A DNA stretch of 12,935 nt, taken from NCBI GenBank assembly GCA_021802085.1, contig JAKAAZ010000092.1, positions 1 to 12,935 on the forward strand. The letters run 5' to 3'. Origin of the DNA: Acidobacteriota bacterium (GTDB lineage: Bacteria > Acidobacteriota > Terriglobia > Terriglobales > Acidobacteriaceae). Positions within the stretch are counted from its first letter, which is position 1. Each line of letters begins with the position of its first letter. The notes beneath the pieces were generated by a model. That model did not search any database. It was not told the DNA's origin and worked only from the letters and a program-made list of their open reading frames with translations. The position numbers were made by a program, and so were the translations under genes. Shown here piece after piece: positions 1 through 8,600 of this stretch.

Positions 1-122
1 GAGTCTGTCGGGCATAAGGGTTTGAGATTTTGTAACCAACATAGAATCAACAACATACCAAACATGGTAGATTTTGTAGGTTGTTGATTTTAAAGGGTAT
101 GAAATCTATGCCCGACAGGCTC
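1..122. repeat. Nested palindromic element abutting the receptor 1 stop codon
   Basis: The outer arms are gagtctgtcgggcata (1-16) and tatgcccgacaggctc (107-122), which are inverted copies with one mismatch. Inside them is a perfect 10-bp inverted pair, aatcaacaac (45-54) and gttgttgatt (80-89), and inside that a 5-bp hairpin tacca/tggta (56-60, 65-69) with a 4-base loop. The element ends at the base next to the minus-strand TAG of the receptor gene, so its RNA would fold just after translation ends. It could act as a 3'-end stabiliser or terminator, although no clean T-run follows the outer stem. It could equally be a small non-autonomous mobile palindrome (MITE or REP-like). The left arm starts at the first base of the window, so the element may extend further. 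The palindrome itself is certain; its role is inferred. Confidence 0.6.
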
Positions 123-3100
123 CTAGTACAGCAGCTTGAATCCGAGTTGAATGGTCCGAGGCGTGTTTTGCTGAGCGCTCACAACTCCAAACTGTGCGGA
201 TCCGAACGAAGTATTCGGCGGCGCAAACGTGGGCGTATTGTCCATATTGAAAGCATCTACTCTTATCTGAAGATTCATATTCTTGGAGAGTTGGGCGTTC
301 TTATGGAGTGAAACATCGATGTTACGGATCCAGTCACTTCGAAGATCATCGAAGGTCCTGGGAGTATTACCGAAGTGGAAGGCAGGTGGAGTGCTAAAAA
401 CAGACGTATCGAACCACTTGGCTACCGTATGGTTGCCTAGCGCCGCATTCTTTCCGTTCCAGTCCGGTCGCTGACCACCACCCTGAGAGTCTGTGCCATT
501 GACAGCGGAGGTGATACCCAGCGGATCTCCGCTGATGAAGGAGGTTATGGCGCTCATTTCCCAACCGCCTAGCAAATGGCCGGCAAGTCCGCCGCCCTCG
601 CGGAAGAATGGAAACTGATATACGGGACCAGCCACGAGCCGGTTGGTTTGATCAAGTAACGAAGTGCTCATTTCAGCTTTAAGGTTGTTGTAGTCCTGTA
701 TAGTCCCCCCGCCGAGACTCTCTCCGCTAAACCCGCCACTGGCCTGATCCATCAGCTTGGACCATGTGTAAGCCGCCAGGAAACTGAAGCCATTGCTGAA
801 CCGCTTTTGCAACGTGACATTGAGCGCGTTGTAGTGCGCTCCTGCCCAGCTAGCGCTCAGATTAGTGACGCCAGTAAATTGAGGGTAGGGACGGAGTAGT
901 TGAGCTCGCGAGACCTTTGGAGCCGCGAGTTGACCAAAGGCGATCTGCCCATAAAACGGATTGGGGACCAACGTCTGTAATCCGGTTCCAAGGGCCAGGG
1001 CCGAGTCGGGCAATTGATCCAATACTAGATTCGCTTCTTCATGTACAAAATGCGTTCCAACGTACCTCACATCCAATATCCAGTTGGTCGCAAGTTGTTG
1101 CTGGATGCCGAGGTTCCATTGAACGGCATACGGCGTTTTTTGCGTGTTCCGTTCCGTCGCGGATATGGTCTGGCCCAGCAGTGTCGCCGAGCCGAGCGAA
1201 CTGCCGGAGACGGGATTCAGCCCGGACGGATATGGGTTGCTGAGCGTATCGTAGGGTGTCACGCCATCGAGAGTCGTCACCATGGATGTTGTAGCGGTAA
1301 ATCCGCCGATTCCGTAATTGGACGGCTGCGAAGCGCCAGCTCCCCACAAAGTATCGTAGAAGACACCTCCTCCACCGCTAACCACGGTTTTGGGCCTGGC
1401 ATGCCACGCGAATCCCAATCGCGGCGAGTAATGGTTGGGTTGAATGTTGGAGTCGTAACGCGAATTGCCATCCACACCCACAAAAGTGAGCGCGCCATGC
1501 AATCCCTGCACACCGGTGAGCGGCACTGTTGCATTTGGAGCGAAGTTGCTGAGCCGATTAAAACGTTCTGTATACGGTGTTTCAAACTCGTATCGCATCC
1601 CAAGGTTAAGCGTCAACGAGTTACTAGCTTTCCAGTTGTCTTGTATAAATGCCGCGTAGTATTTGGTCTCCAGCGCCAGCGCGGGCGATGGCGCCACTCC
1701 GCCGCTAGCCGGAGTGCCCAATAGAAAGGAGGCGAGCGCGTCACCGGCTGTTACCGAAGCTTGAGATGCAGTCGGCCCTTGCGTGAATGCGGGGGTGAAG
1801 GCGAAATTCGTGCTGTTGTCCCCAGTCTGAAGAATATTGGCTTGCAAAAGCCGAAGATCCGTTCCCATGTTTAGCTCATGCTCTCCGAAGGTTTTGGTAA
1901 CGTTCGCCTCGATGGCAAAGGTATTCGCATAGGACGCAATCAGACCGGTTTCGCCCAGGGCGTATCCTTGGGATACGTTGGCGACGGAACCCTTGACACC
2001 ATAACCGGTGATGGTTGCCACAGGGAATGCGGCCGGGGCGCCAATCTCAGATGCAAGCCCGGCTGGAAAACCCAGAGTAGAAATGTCGAATCCCTGGCTT
2101 AAGGGGCCACGGTGGTTGCCAAGACGAGCAAACGAGGAGCGAATCGTACCGAGCAGTGTTGACGAGAAGGCATGATTGGCTCCCACGATGGCGTTATAAC
2201 GATCGAAAACCTGTGGTCCGAACCCAGGCCCTGCCTCATTTCCTGGGCCATAGGGATCTGGACGAGTTTCCGGCGTGTTATTGAAGGAATAGCGGGCAAA
2301 CATGGTCGTTTTTGCGTTGAAGACTTGATCGACGCGCCCAGTGAATTCGTTCTCATGAATGAGAACCTCATCGGCGAGGACGTAATTGTTTACACCGAGA
2401 GTAGTTAGATTAGGCTTAGGAAAATATTTCGCCATGTTCACGGCAATTGGGTTGAGCAGGCTGGGTGGAATGATATTCCCTGAGAATGCCTGGCGAGTAT
2501 TGGAGGAGGTAGTGAATGGATTGTAAATGGTGACCGGCTGGCCCTTGCTGTTCGTGTCCTGGCTGAAATCCCCTGTCAATTCAGCAGGAGTGGGCACGTG
2601 TCCCGTGTAGGTGTTCCCTTGATCGAAGCGAACGTACTCCAATCCGAGAAGAAAAAATGTCTTATTGTGGCCGTTGTATAGCTTTGGGATGACGACGGGA
2701 CCTCCCACTACGCCCCCAAATTGATTGAAAGTCAACGGAGGTCCAGGCTGTCCGGCGGCCTTCGCAAACCAGTTGTTTGCCGTCAGCTTGGCATTTCGGT
2801 AAAACTCGTATGCTGTGAAGTGTAAATCATTAGTTCCCGCCTTGGTCACCACATCGTAGATGCCGCCTGCGGAGCGTCCAAATTCAGCGCTGTAATTATT
2901 CGTCAGTACCTTGAACTCCTGAACCGTATCCGCAATGGGATAAATAACCGGCTGGTTTTGTACTGGGGCGCTGTTCGGAGCGCCATCGAGAAGGAAATCG
3001 TTGGCAGTTGCCCGTGCGCCATTGACCGAAATAGAGGATGTGCTGATTACGTCAACAGGAAGGTTATTCATCCCTATCGATCCTCGTACACCCGGTACAA

Positions 3101-3677
3101 GTTCGCCCAATGCATAGGCATCGCGGCCCAACAAGGGCAACGTTACGACATCGCGGCCGCCGATCACCTGACCGGTGGAACTTGTCTCGGTTGCCAGCAA
3201 AGGCGCTTGTGCAGTTACGATGACTGTTTGCGTTACCGTACCTGGCCGGAGCGTAATATTGATCTGCAACGTCTGCTCGACCTGCAACTGTACACCCGTC
3301 CGAAGAAGGGTTTGGAAGCCGGGGGACTTGACCGAAATCGAGTAGGGGCCGGGCAGCAGAGAGGGTACGGTATAGTAGCCGTCCTGATTGCTCTCGACGA
3401 TACGCTGTTGTCCTGTCTCAGTCTCTCTGATTGTTAGAGCTGCGCCCGGAATCACGGCTCCATCCTGGGCTGTAACCCTACCGGTGATCTGTCCCGTTTG
3501 GGCAAATGCGGTGCCGGAGGCGATGGTAGCCAACAAGGCAAGCAGCAAGCAGTGAAGGGCTGTGCTGCGTACGCGACGAAAAGAGTCGTGGCGCAATGCG
3601 GTGATCGTAGGCTTTTTAAGTACCCCTTGCCGCGTAAATGGTTTGTTCTGGGACATGGCTGACGACGTTCGGTTCAT
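123..3677 (-). CDS. Oar-type TonB-dependent receptor with carboxypeptidase-regulatory-like N-terminal domain (receptor 1)
   Basis: The product is a predicted outer-membrane beta-barrel of 1184 residues, within the usual 1000-1250 for this family, for ligand binding and TonB-driven uptake. A basic N-terminus (RRVR near 35) leads to a hydrophobic stretch and a likely signal-peptidase site after AFA (about residue 59). A carboxypeptidase-regulatory-like beta-sandwich follows (about 63-145, ITGRVTAQDGAVIPGAALTI), then a plug-like region (about 155-285, with NGARATANDFLLDGAPNSA and DTVQEFKVLTNNYSAEFGRS), then the barrel. The chain ends in an aromatic residue (GFKLLY), as outer-membrane barrels do. 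I chose the ATG at 3677 because GGAGG lies 7 bases upstream. A longer reading from a GTG at 3779 would lack a ribosome-binding site and run through a conserved regulatory element. No TonB box or iron or cobalamin signature is visible, so the substrate is unknown. The gene is a divergent paralogue of the receptor at 5633-8998 and lies in the same direction as the regulator upstream. Confidence 0.9.
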   Translation of the reverse strand: MNRTSSAMSQNKPFTRQGVLKKPTITALRHDSFRRVRSTALHCLLLALLATIASGTAFAQTGQITGRVTAQDGAVIPGAALTIRETETGQQRIVESNQDGYYTVPSLLPGPYSISVKSPGFQTLLRTGVQLQVEQTLQINITLRPGTVTQTVIVTAQAPLLATETSSTGQVIGGRDVVTLPLLGRDAYALGELVPGVRGSIGMNNLPVDVISTSSISVNGARATANDFLLDGAPNSAPVQNQPVIYPIADTVQEFKVLTNNYSAEFGRSAGGIYDVVTKAGTNDLHFTAYEFYRNAKLTANNWFAKAAGQPGPPLTFNQFGGVVGGPVVIPKLYNGHNKTFFLLGLEYVRFDQGNTYTGHVPTPAELTGDFSQDTNSKGQPVTIYNPFTTSSNTRQAFSGNIIPPSLLNPIAVNMAKYFPKPNLTTLGVNNYVLADEVLIHENEFTGRVDQVFNAKTTMFARYSFNNTPETRPDPYGPGNEAGPGFGPQVFDRYNAIVGANHAFSSTLLGTIRSSFARLGNHRGPLSQGFDISTLGFPAGLASEIGAPAAFPVATITGYGVKGSVANVSQGYALGETGLIASYANTFAIEANVTKTFGEHELNMGTDLRLLQANILQTGDNSTNFAFTPAFTQGPTASQASVTAGDALASFLLGTPASGGVAPSPALALETKYYAAFIQDNWKASNSLTLNLGMRYEFETPYTERFNRLSNFAPNATVPLTGVQGLHGALTFVGVDGNSRYDSNIQPNHYSPRLGFAWHARPKTVVSGGGGVFYDTLWGAGASQPSNYGIGGFTATTSMVTTLDGVTPYDTLSNPYPSGLNPVSGSSLGSATLLGQTISATERNTQKTPYAVQWNLGIQQQLATNWILDVRYVGTHFVHEEANLVLDQLPDSALALGTGLQTLVPNPFYGQIAFGQLAAPKVSRAQLLRPYPQFTGVTNLSASWAGAHYNALNVTLQKRFSNGFSFLAAYTWSKLMDQASGGFSGESLGGGTIQDYNNLKAEMSTSLLDQTNRLVAGPVYQFPFFREGGGLAGHLLGGWEMSAITSFISGDPLGITSAVNGTDSQGGGQRPDWNGKNAALGNHTVAKWFDTSVFSTPPAFHFGNTPRTFDDLRSDWIRNIDVSLHKNAQLSKNMNLQIRVDAFNMDNTPTFAPPNTSFGSAQFGVVSAQQNTPRTIQLGFKLLY

Positions 3678-3691
3678 GTGTGCCTCCAAAA

Positions 3692-3710
3692 AATTGTGAA
3701 TCTCACAATT
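3692..3710 (-). promoter_or_regulatory. Perfect palindrome in the receptor 1 leader (operator or attenuator candidate)
   Basis: AATTGTGA (3692-3699), a 3-base spacer ATC, and TCACAATT (3703-3710) form a perfect 8-bp inverted repeat 14 bases upstream of the receptor 1 ATG. Read on the minus strand, the second arm continues directly into TTTT and then the GGAGG ribosome-binding site. The RNA could therefore fold as a small AT-rich hairpin with a U-run, or the DNA could be a two-fold operator. The 3-base spacer is too short for a CRP site (TGTGA-N6-TCACA), although the half-sites look similar. Which role applies, if any, cannot be decided from the sequence. Confidence 0.45.
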
Positions 3711-3753
3711 CTTTCCTGCAGCAGGGGACAAGCGTAGGCAAGCGTCTTCCTTC

Positions 3754-3786
3754 GGGGCGGATTTGTCAACGTTTTTCACGGTGATT
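3754..3786 (-). promoter_or_regulatory. 33-bp conserved upstream element, copy A (receptor 1)
   Basis: On the minus strand this reads aatcacc, then GTGAAAAACGTTGACAAA, then T, then ccgcccc. It matches the element at 5310-5342 in 32 of 33 positions, and both copies point towards a receptor gene. Copy A ends 76 bases before the receptor 1 ATG. It contains a perfect TTGACA (-35-like, 3764-3769), but I see no convincing -10 box at 16-18 bases, so it may be an activator site rather than a plain sigma-70 promoter. The rest of the 323-base gap between the receptor and regulator genes (3678-4000) holds the palindrome at 3692-3710 and no gene I can support. Confidence 0.65.
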
Positions 3787-4000
3787 GGAAGCGATTTGAC
3801 ATGTTAAAGGCCGACTTCCCCAATAGTTGGCGCGTTTTAGCGATGTAGCTCCATCGGCTGTCGCCTGCAAAAAGGTGAGGAAGTCGTGCGAAGAGTGCCA
3901 AAGGGCAAGATTGGACTGTTGATCGATTATGCTTGTGGGAAGTTCTGGCGCCGATTCTCCGCGGGAATCGTCGAGAGGAGGTGAACATAAGCTGCACGTG

Positions 4001-5278
4001 TCAATGCGTGCGGATCGTAACCAACCTGGCTTCCATAGGGACCCCGCCGACAATCGTGGTCTCCAATAAAGCCTCAAAGGGACGAATTTCTCCGTCTTTA
4101 AACGAAGCAGCCCGCAACAGTGCCGCAACATCGTACGGGTGACAAGCGTATTCGACTGCGGCTTCCGTGCCCAATGTCGATACTCCGCTGAAGACCAGAA
4201 TCCATTTGCCTTGCTGTAAGCCTGGTAACAGCGCGAGTACCGCGTAATCCTTGGAGAAAAAGTTCCTCGGCCGGGAATACGCCTTAGGCTCGCCCGGTTT
4301 TGGGTGATTGTTGATGAAACCAGCAGAATCAGGGTCATCCAGCAGCGTGAAGTCGTTCGTGGATGGAAGCATGGTCAAAGCTGGATTTTGCGCGCGGGAG
4401 CCGATGAATATCAGATTGGTGGATCGCGCGTCATCCCAGGTCACCAGAAGACTGCGTTTCAGAATGAACGAGGCATGATGCGCATCGAAGAGCTGGGTCA
4501 GTTGATGGATTGCCATTACCGCGCCGGTGCCAGTGTAGAGGAGTGTACCGCTTTCCCGAAGCGGCTGGCTTGGCGATGTTTCCGTCTCTGCCGGCGCCAC
4601 ATGAAACCCATTGTTGGAATCTCCCACGAATAACGCATTGCTGTAGATCACAAGGGGTTGGCTTCCCGACAGGAACGGGCCCCACAATGTTTCCATTCCC
4701 GATTCAACTGCCCGTGATTTCGAACGGCCCATCCAAATGGTTGCAGCGAAAAGAATAACAAGGGAGCACGCTGAAATCGCCAGCCATATCTTGGCCGATC
4801 TCCCTTGCGCCACTTTGGAGGCGGTTGGAGCGGCAGCGGTAATAGGAATAGATGTCTCCTCACGCAGCGGCGGGGGTTCCACCGGATGGGGGTCCGAGTA
4901 ATGCTTTCCATCTGGCTGGAAGACCGGAAGGTAATGCCCTTTAGGGATTTCGATGATTGTTTCTTCGCGCGCGCCCTCCCCCGAAAAGTATTCGCCCAGT
5001 TTTAGGCGCAGCAGGCGGGCATGGGTACGGACAATGCTGTCTTCGCTTGAGTTATAACCGGGAGAACGGTGAAAAATGTGGATACCAATCTGTTGCTCCG
5101 TTGCGTCTTTGGGCGAATTGCGAATCGCGCATTCCCCTACATAGAGCAAAAACTCCCTTAACCGTGTCGAACCGCGGAATTGCTGGCTGGACGCAACCCG
5201 CTGCAGAAGCGCCCATCGAGGATCTTTCGACACAGCGGCATCAATTTCCGGAATGAAAGAAGCCTTTCCCACTCGCAC
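4001..5278 (-). CDS. Membrane-anchored winged-helix transcriptional regulator (ToxR/CadC-like topology)
   Basis: This 425-residue protein has a cytoplasmic DNA-binding head, one membrane span and a large exported domain. The head (about 20-120) carries a helical core with TRLREFLLYVGECA (38-51), EQQIGIHIFHRSPGYNSSED (61-80) and SIVRTHARLLRLKLGEYF. It ends in a strand-turn-strand 'wing', TIIEIPKGHYLPVF (107-120). A proline-rich linker follows, then a hydrophobic segment (about 164-183, IWLAISACSLVILFAATIWM) flanked by basic residues, then about 240 residues on the far side (from LWGPFLSGSQPLVIYSNALF) that I cannot assign to a named fold. Such proteins are common beside Oar-type receptors in acidobacteria, and the topology suggests sensing of an extracytoplasmic signal. 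The gene lies between two copies of a 33-bp element, so it is the obvious candidate to bind them. The start is uncertain: GTG at 5278 or 5272, with no good ribosome-binding site at either and no in-frame ATG nearby. Confidence 0.8.
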   Translation of the reverse strand: MRVGKASFIPEIDAAVSKDPRWALLQRVASSQQFRGSTRLREFLLYVGECAIRNSPKDATEQQIGIHIFHRSPGYNSSEDSIVRTHARLLRLKLGEYFSGEGAREETIIEIPKGHYLPVFQPDGKHYSDPHPVEPPPLREETSIPITAAAPTASKVAQGRSAKIWLAISACSLVILFAATIWMGRSKSRAVESGMETLWGPFLSGSQPLVIYSNALFVGDSNNGFHVAPAETETSPSQPLRESGTLLYTGTGAVMAIHQLTQLFDAHHASFILKRSLLVTWDDARSTNLIFIGSRAQNPALTMLPSTNDFTLLDDPDSAGFINNHPKPGEPKAYSRPRNFFSKDYAVLALLPGLQQGKWILVFSGVSTLGTEAAVEYACHPYDVAALLRAASFKDGEIRPFEALLETTIVGGVPMEARLVTIRTH

Positions 5279-5281
5279 GCG

Positions 5282-5310
5282 AGCCTACCACGCCATAATT
5301 CACTAGTCAA
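5282..5310 (-). promoter_or_regulatory. Predicted regulator promoter, possibly giving a leaderless transcript
   Basis: On the minus strand TTGACT (5305-5310) is followed after exactly 17 bases by TAGGCT (5282-5287). The -35 box is close to consensus; the -10 box matches TATAAT at only 3 of 6 positions. Transcription would begin close to or at the GTG start codons at 5278 and 5272. This fits the absence of a Shine-Dalgarno sequence and would mean a leaderless or nearly leaderless mRNA. The -35 box touches the edge of the 33-bp element at 5310-5342, so a protein bound there could also affect this promoter. Confidence 0.35.
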
Positions 5311-5342
5311 ATCACCGTGAAAAACGTTGACAAAGCCGCCCC
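5310..5342 (+). promoter_or_regulatory. 33-bp conserved upstream element, copy B (receptor 2)
   Basis: Reads aatcacc, then GTGAAAAACGTTGACAAA, then G, then ccgcccc. It differs from copy A (3754-3786, minus strand) only at the G/T position. It lies in the divergent region between the regulator gene and receptor 2, and points towards receptor 2. It holds a perfect TTGACA (5327-5332) without a convincing -10 box downstream. Copy B lies 290 bases before the receptor 2 ATG, compared with 76 bases for copy A, so a long leader is expected if transcription starts near it. Near-identity over 33 bases, when the surrounding sequence is unrelated, indicates selection or recent duplication. Confidence 0.65.
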
Positions 5343-5632
5343 CTGGCGAAGATCGTAGTCTACGGTTGATCCAGCGTAGAAAACGGTGCTGATTCAGAAT
5401 TTCTGGAGATTGTCGAATGGCGATATTGGCGCGGCAGCAGAATTCCTAACGAGGGATCGTTGCTAACGCTCTCAGCCAGATCCAAGAGCAACTCATCCGC
5501 GCAGCAATTCCCCCCCGCATGCACCAGTGGCTGGATTGTCAACCGAAACACGTTGCGCTAAGCCTGTCGAACTGGCTCATACACGTCGAGCAGGCGGACA
5601 GAAGAACTTCATTACTTTAGGAGGCAGTATCC
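5343..5632 (+). other. Long receptor 2 leader with possible remnant reading frames
   Basis: These 290 bases hold no intact gene I can support. Two overlapping open plus-strand frames look somewhat protein-like. The first is open from 5370 to a TAA at 5559-5561 and reads VENGADSEFLEIVEWRYWRG early on. The second is open from 5450 to a TAG at 5618-5620 and includes ALSQIQEQLIRAAIPPRMHQ. Joined by a frameshift near 5455-5480, they could be the tail of a decayed gene. The second frame has one ATG (5519), which gives 33 residues, and its stop overlaps the AGGAGG (5619-5624) of receptor 2. There is no ribosome-binding site before that ATG. Chance open frames remain quite possible. Confidence 0.25.
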
Positions 5633-8600
5633 ATGAATCAACCTGGATCCAAACTCAAGGGCAGGGCGCTTTCGAGCACAGTGTTACGAGCAGTTTTGTT
5701 CGCGACACTCGGCTTTCTTCTTCCAATTTCCATGCTCCGCGCACAGGAGACCGCTTCGATCGTTGGCACCGTTACGGACCAGTCCGGCGCTCTCATGCCC
5801 GGCGCGAAGGTAACTTTGGTGAATCGGGAGACGCAATTCACGCGGGTCGTCGAAACCAATACAAGCGGTCAGTATGTTGCGTCCGCCATTCCGACTGGAG
5901 GCTACACGATCACCGTCGAGAAGGCTGGATTCAAGCAGCTGCGTCGAACCGGCATTCAGCTTACTTTGGCCAGCACGCTGACCGTCGATCTGCAATTGAG
6001 CGTCGGAGCAGTGACCCAAACGGTGGCTGTTTCCGGGACGCCGCCGCTGTTGCACACGCAATCCGCAGCCGTATCGGGTCTGGTGGACAGCCGGCAAATG
6101 CTGGCGCTGCCTTTGGTGAGTCGCGACTTCACCGACTTGGTCCTGCTGACACCGGGAGCCCATATAGGGACGGCTGGCAACCTGGCAGAAGGAGGAAGTG
6201 GCTATTCGATGCTCGGAGGCGACAATTACAGCGTTAACGGCTCGGTGGCTGCCGGCAACACCTACATGGTGAACGGCATTTTCGATCGGAATCTATGGTT
6301 GAACACGTTGGTCATCGTGCCCATAGTGGATACCGTTCAAGAATATCGTGTCATGACCAGCAACTACTCTGCCGAATACGGAGATGCCGCAGGCGCGTTG
6401 ACCAGTGTTGACACGAAATCCGGCAGCAACAGTTTGCATGGCGACTTGTGGGAGTTTCTGCGCAATACCGATCTGAATGCAAACGACTATTTCAACAACC
6501 GGAATCACGTTCCCAGACCGGCATTTCACCGGAATCAATTCGGATTTACCTTAGGGGGGCCGATTCTCCGCAACAAAACGTTTTTCTTCGTCGATTACGA
6601 AGGCATTCGGGCATCGCAACCGCGAACGGCGACGTCCACGATACCGACTACAGCGGAAGATCAAATGGTCGAGACGGGAAATTTCGCCAATTTCGGAACC
6701 ACGATCTACAATCCGTATTCGACGACCACGGTGGGTGGAACGACCGTACGCAACGCTTTCAGCGGGAACCAGATTCCCTTGACACTGCTCGACCCGGTCG
6801 CCGTCAATGTGATGAAGCTCCTGCCCGCGCCTACCAACTCGGCAGCCGTCAACAATTACGTTTACAACGCGCCAGAAACCGAGCAGACAAACCAATTTGA
6901 CGTGCGCATCGACCAGAACCTTGGCGCCTCGGACCGTCTTTTCGTCTACTACGATTACGACAAGGCCGATTTTGTCGTGCCGGGCATCATTCCCTCACCG
7001 GCCAAGAGCCCCATTCCAATTGGCCCCTATCTCTCCACCGGTAGCGATGCGACCACGGAGCCGCTGTTCAATCAGGACGCGACTGTGGGCTACACCAAAG
7101 TGATTGGCAGCAAGATTGTCAGTCAATCTCATGTGGGCCTGGTCCGCTGGCATGCGCAGATTACTCCGTTGGGAGAGAATTTCAACACGGCGACGGCGCT
7201 TGGGATGCCGGGCGTCAACTTCAACCAACAGTCGGGGGGCATGCCCGCATTTGCGATTGCTGGACTCACGGAAATCGGGGACAACTCGACCTACCCGGAA
7301 GACAGCGCGATCACTTCCTTGCAGGCGGACTCCATGCTCACAGTCATTCGCGGGTCGCATACCCTGCAATTCGGAATTGTGGCGCTTCGTCATTGGTTTA
7401 ACGGTTTTTCGGGGTTTCCGGATCGCGGAAACTTCGACTTCAATGGCCAGTTTACGAGCCAGATGAACAGCTCCAGTTCAAAGACAGCTCTTGCCGATTT
7501 TGCTTTGGGGGCAATGGACGCGGGAAACCGCAGCTACCTCGATGGAACCTTCGGTATGCGTTTTTGGCAACTGTCGCCCTATATTCAGGATACCTGGCGT
7601 GCCACCGATCGCTTGACTGTGGACGCTGGCCTCCGCTGGGACTTTGATTCCCCTCCCTACGAGGCCCACAACCACTGGGCCAATCTTGATATTACGACCG
7701 GACAACTTCTTGTCGCAGGCGTCAACCACAACGGCAGACGCCTGCGCAACTTCGATCTGAACACGCCGGGTCCTCGCCTGGGATTGGTCTATGCCCTGAC
7801 TTCAGACCGTAAGACCATTCTCCGCGCCGGCGGCGGACTTTCTTACGTATACGAGGATGTGGGAGGCAATGAACTCTATAAAAATCTCCCGTTCTACACC
7901 GCCCAGGTTATCGTCACAAGCACCAACAGCGCGCCCACTCAGACCCTCCGGCAGGGACTTCCTATTCCGGTTGCACCCGTCAATGAGACCGAGGCCCAAC
8001 TCTCCGTAGGAAGTCCTGTAGCTTGGAACATGAACCTGAAACATTCCCAAATCGCGTCGTGGAGTCTGGGCATTCAGCGCCAATTGACGAACACCATTAT
8101 GGCGGATGTGAGCTACGTCGGGACCCGCGGCAACCGGCTTTTGATCAACAGCGTCAACCTAAACCAGGCGGCCCCTGGCGCGGCTCCTGTCGCCCAGCGT
8201 CGCCCTTATTACACCATCAATCCCAAGCTGGTAAACATCTCCTACTTGACGGGCTGGGGCGGCTCAAAATATGAGTCTCTCCAGGCCCACATCGAGAAGC
8301 GCTTTTCGAGAGGTCTCACTTTCGGAGCTTCCTATACCTTCTCCTCCTACCTCACCGACTCGGGCAATCCAAACGGCGGGGGCAACAGCAACTACCAGAA
8401 CGATCAATGCATCGCTTGTAACTGGGGGCCGGCGCCAGACGATAACACGCACGTGATATCCGTCAACCACGTCTATGCGTTTCCCTTTGGCCCTCAACAG
8501 AGCTATTTGACACACGGCTTTCTTTCCCATCTGCTGGGAGGCTGGAACGTGAATGGAATCTGGAGCTTTCAAACCGGCGGCCGCTTCACCCCCATTCTGG

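Noticed and set aside
1041..1724. A 227-codon open frame on the plus strand opposite receptor 1
   Set aside because: It lies wholly inside a well-supported receptor gene, its protein shows no recognisable domain, and it looks like an antisense shadow.
3692..3710. A CRP binding site
   Set aside because: The half-sites resemble TGTGA and TCACA but are separated by 3 bases rather than the 6 needed.
3678..3779. An N-terminal extension of receptor 1 starting at the GTG at 3779
   Set aside because: It lacks a ribosome-binding site, covers the conserved 33-bp element and the palindrome, and would put 34 extra residues before a normal signal peptide. The ATG at 3677 has GGAGG at the right distance.
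3952..3970. An intrinsic terminator for the regulator gene (cgattc/gaatcg stem)
   Set aside because: The stem is only 6 bp and no T-run follows on the minus strand.
3766..4338. A 190-codon minus-strand frame across the end of the regulator gene
   Set aside because: It overlaps the regulator in another frame and has no ribosome-binding site or recognisable domain.
5527..6237. A 236-codon plus-strand frame overlapping the receptor 2 start
   Set aside because: It is in another frame of the clearly coding signal peptide and carboxypeptidase-regulatory-like region and has shadow-like, Arg/His-rich composition.
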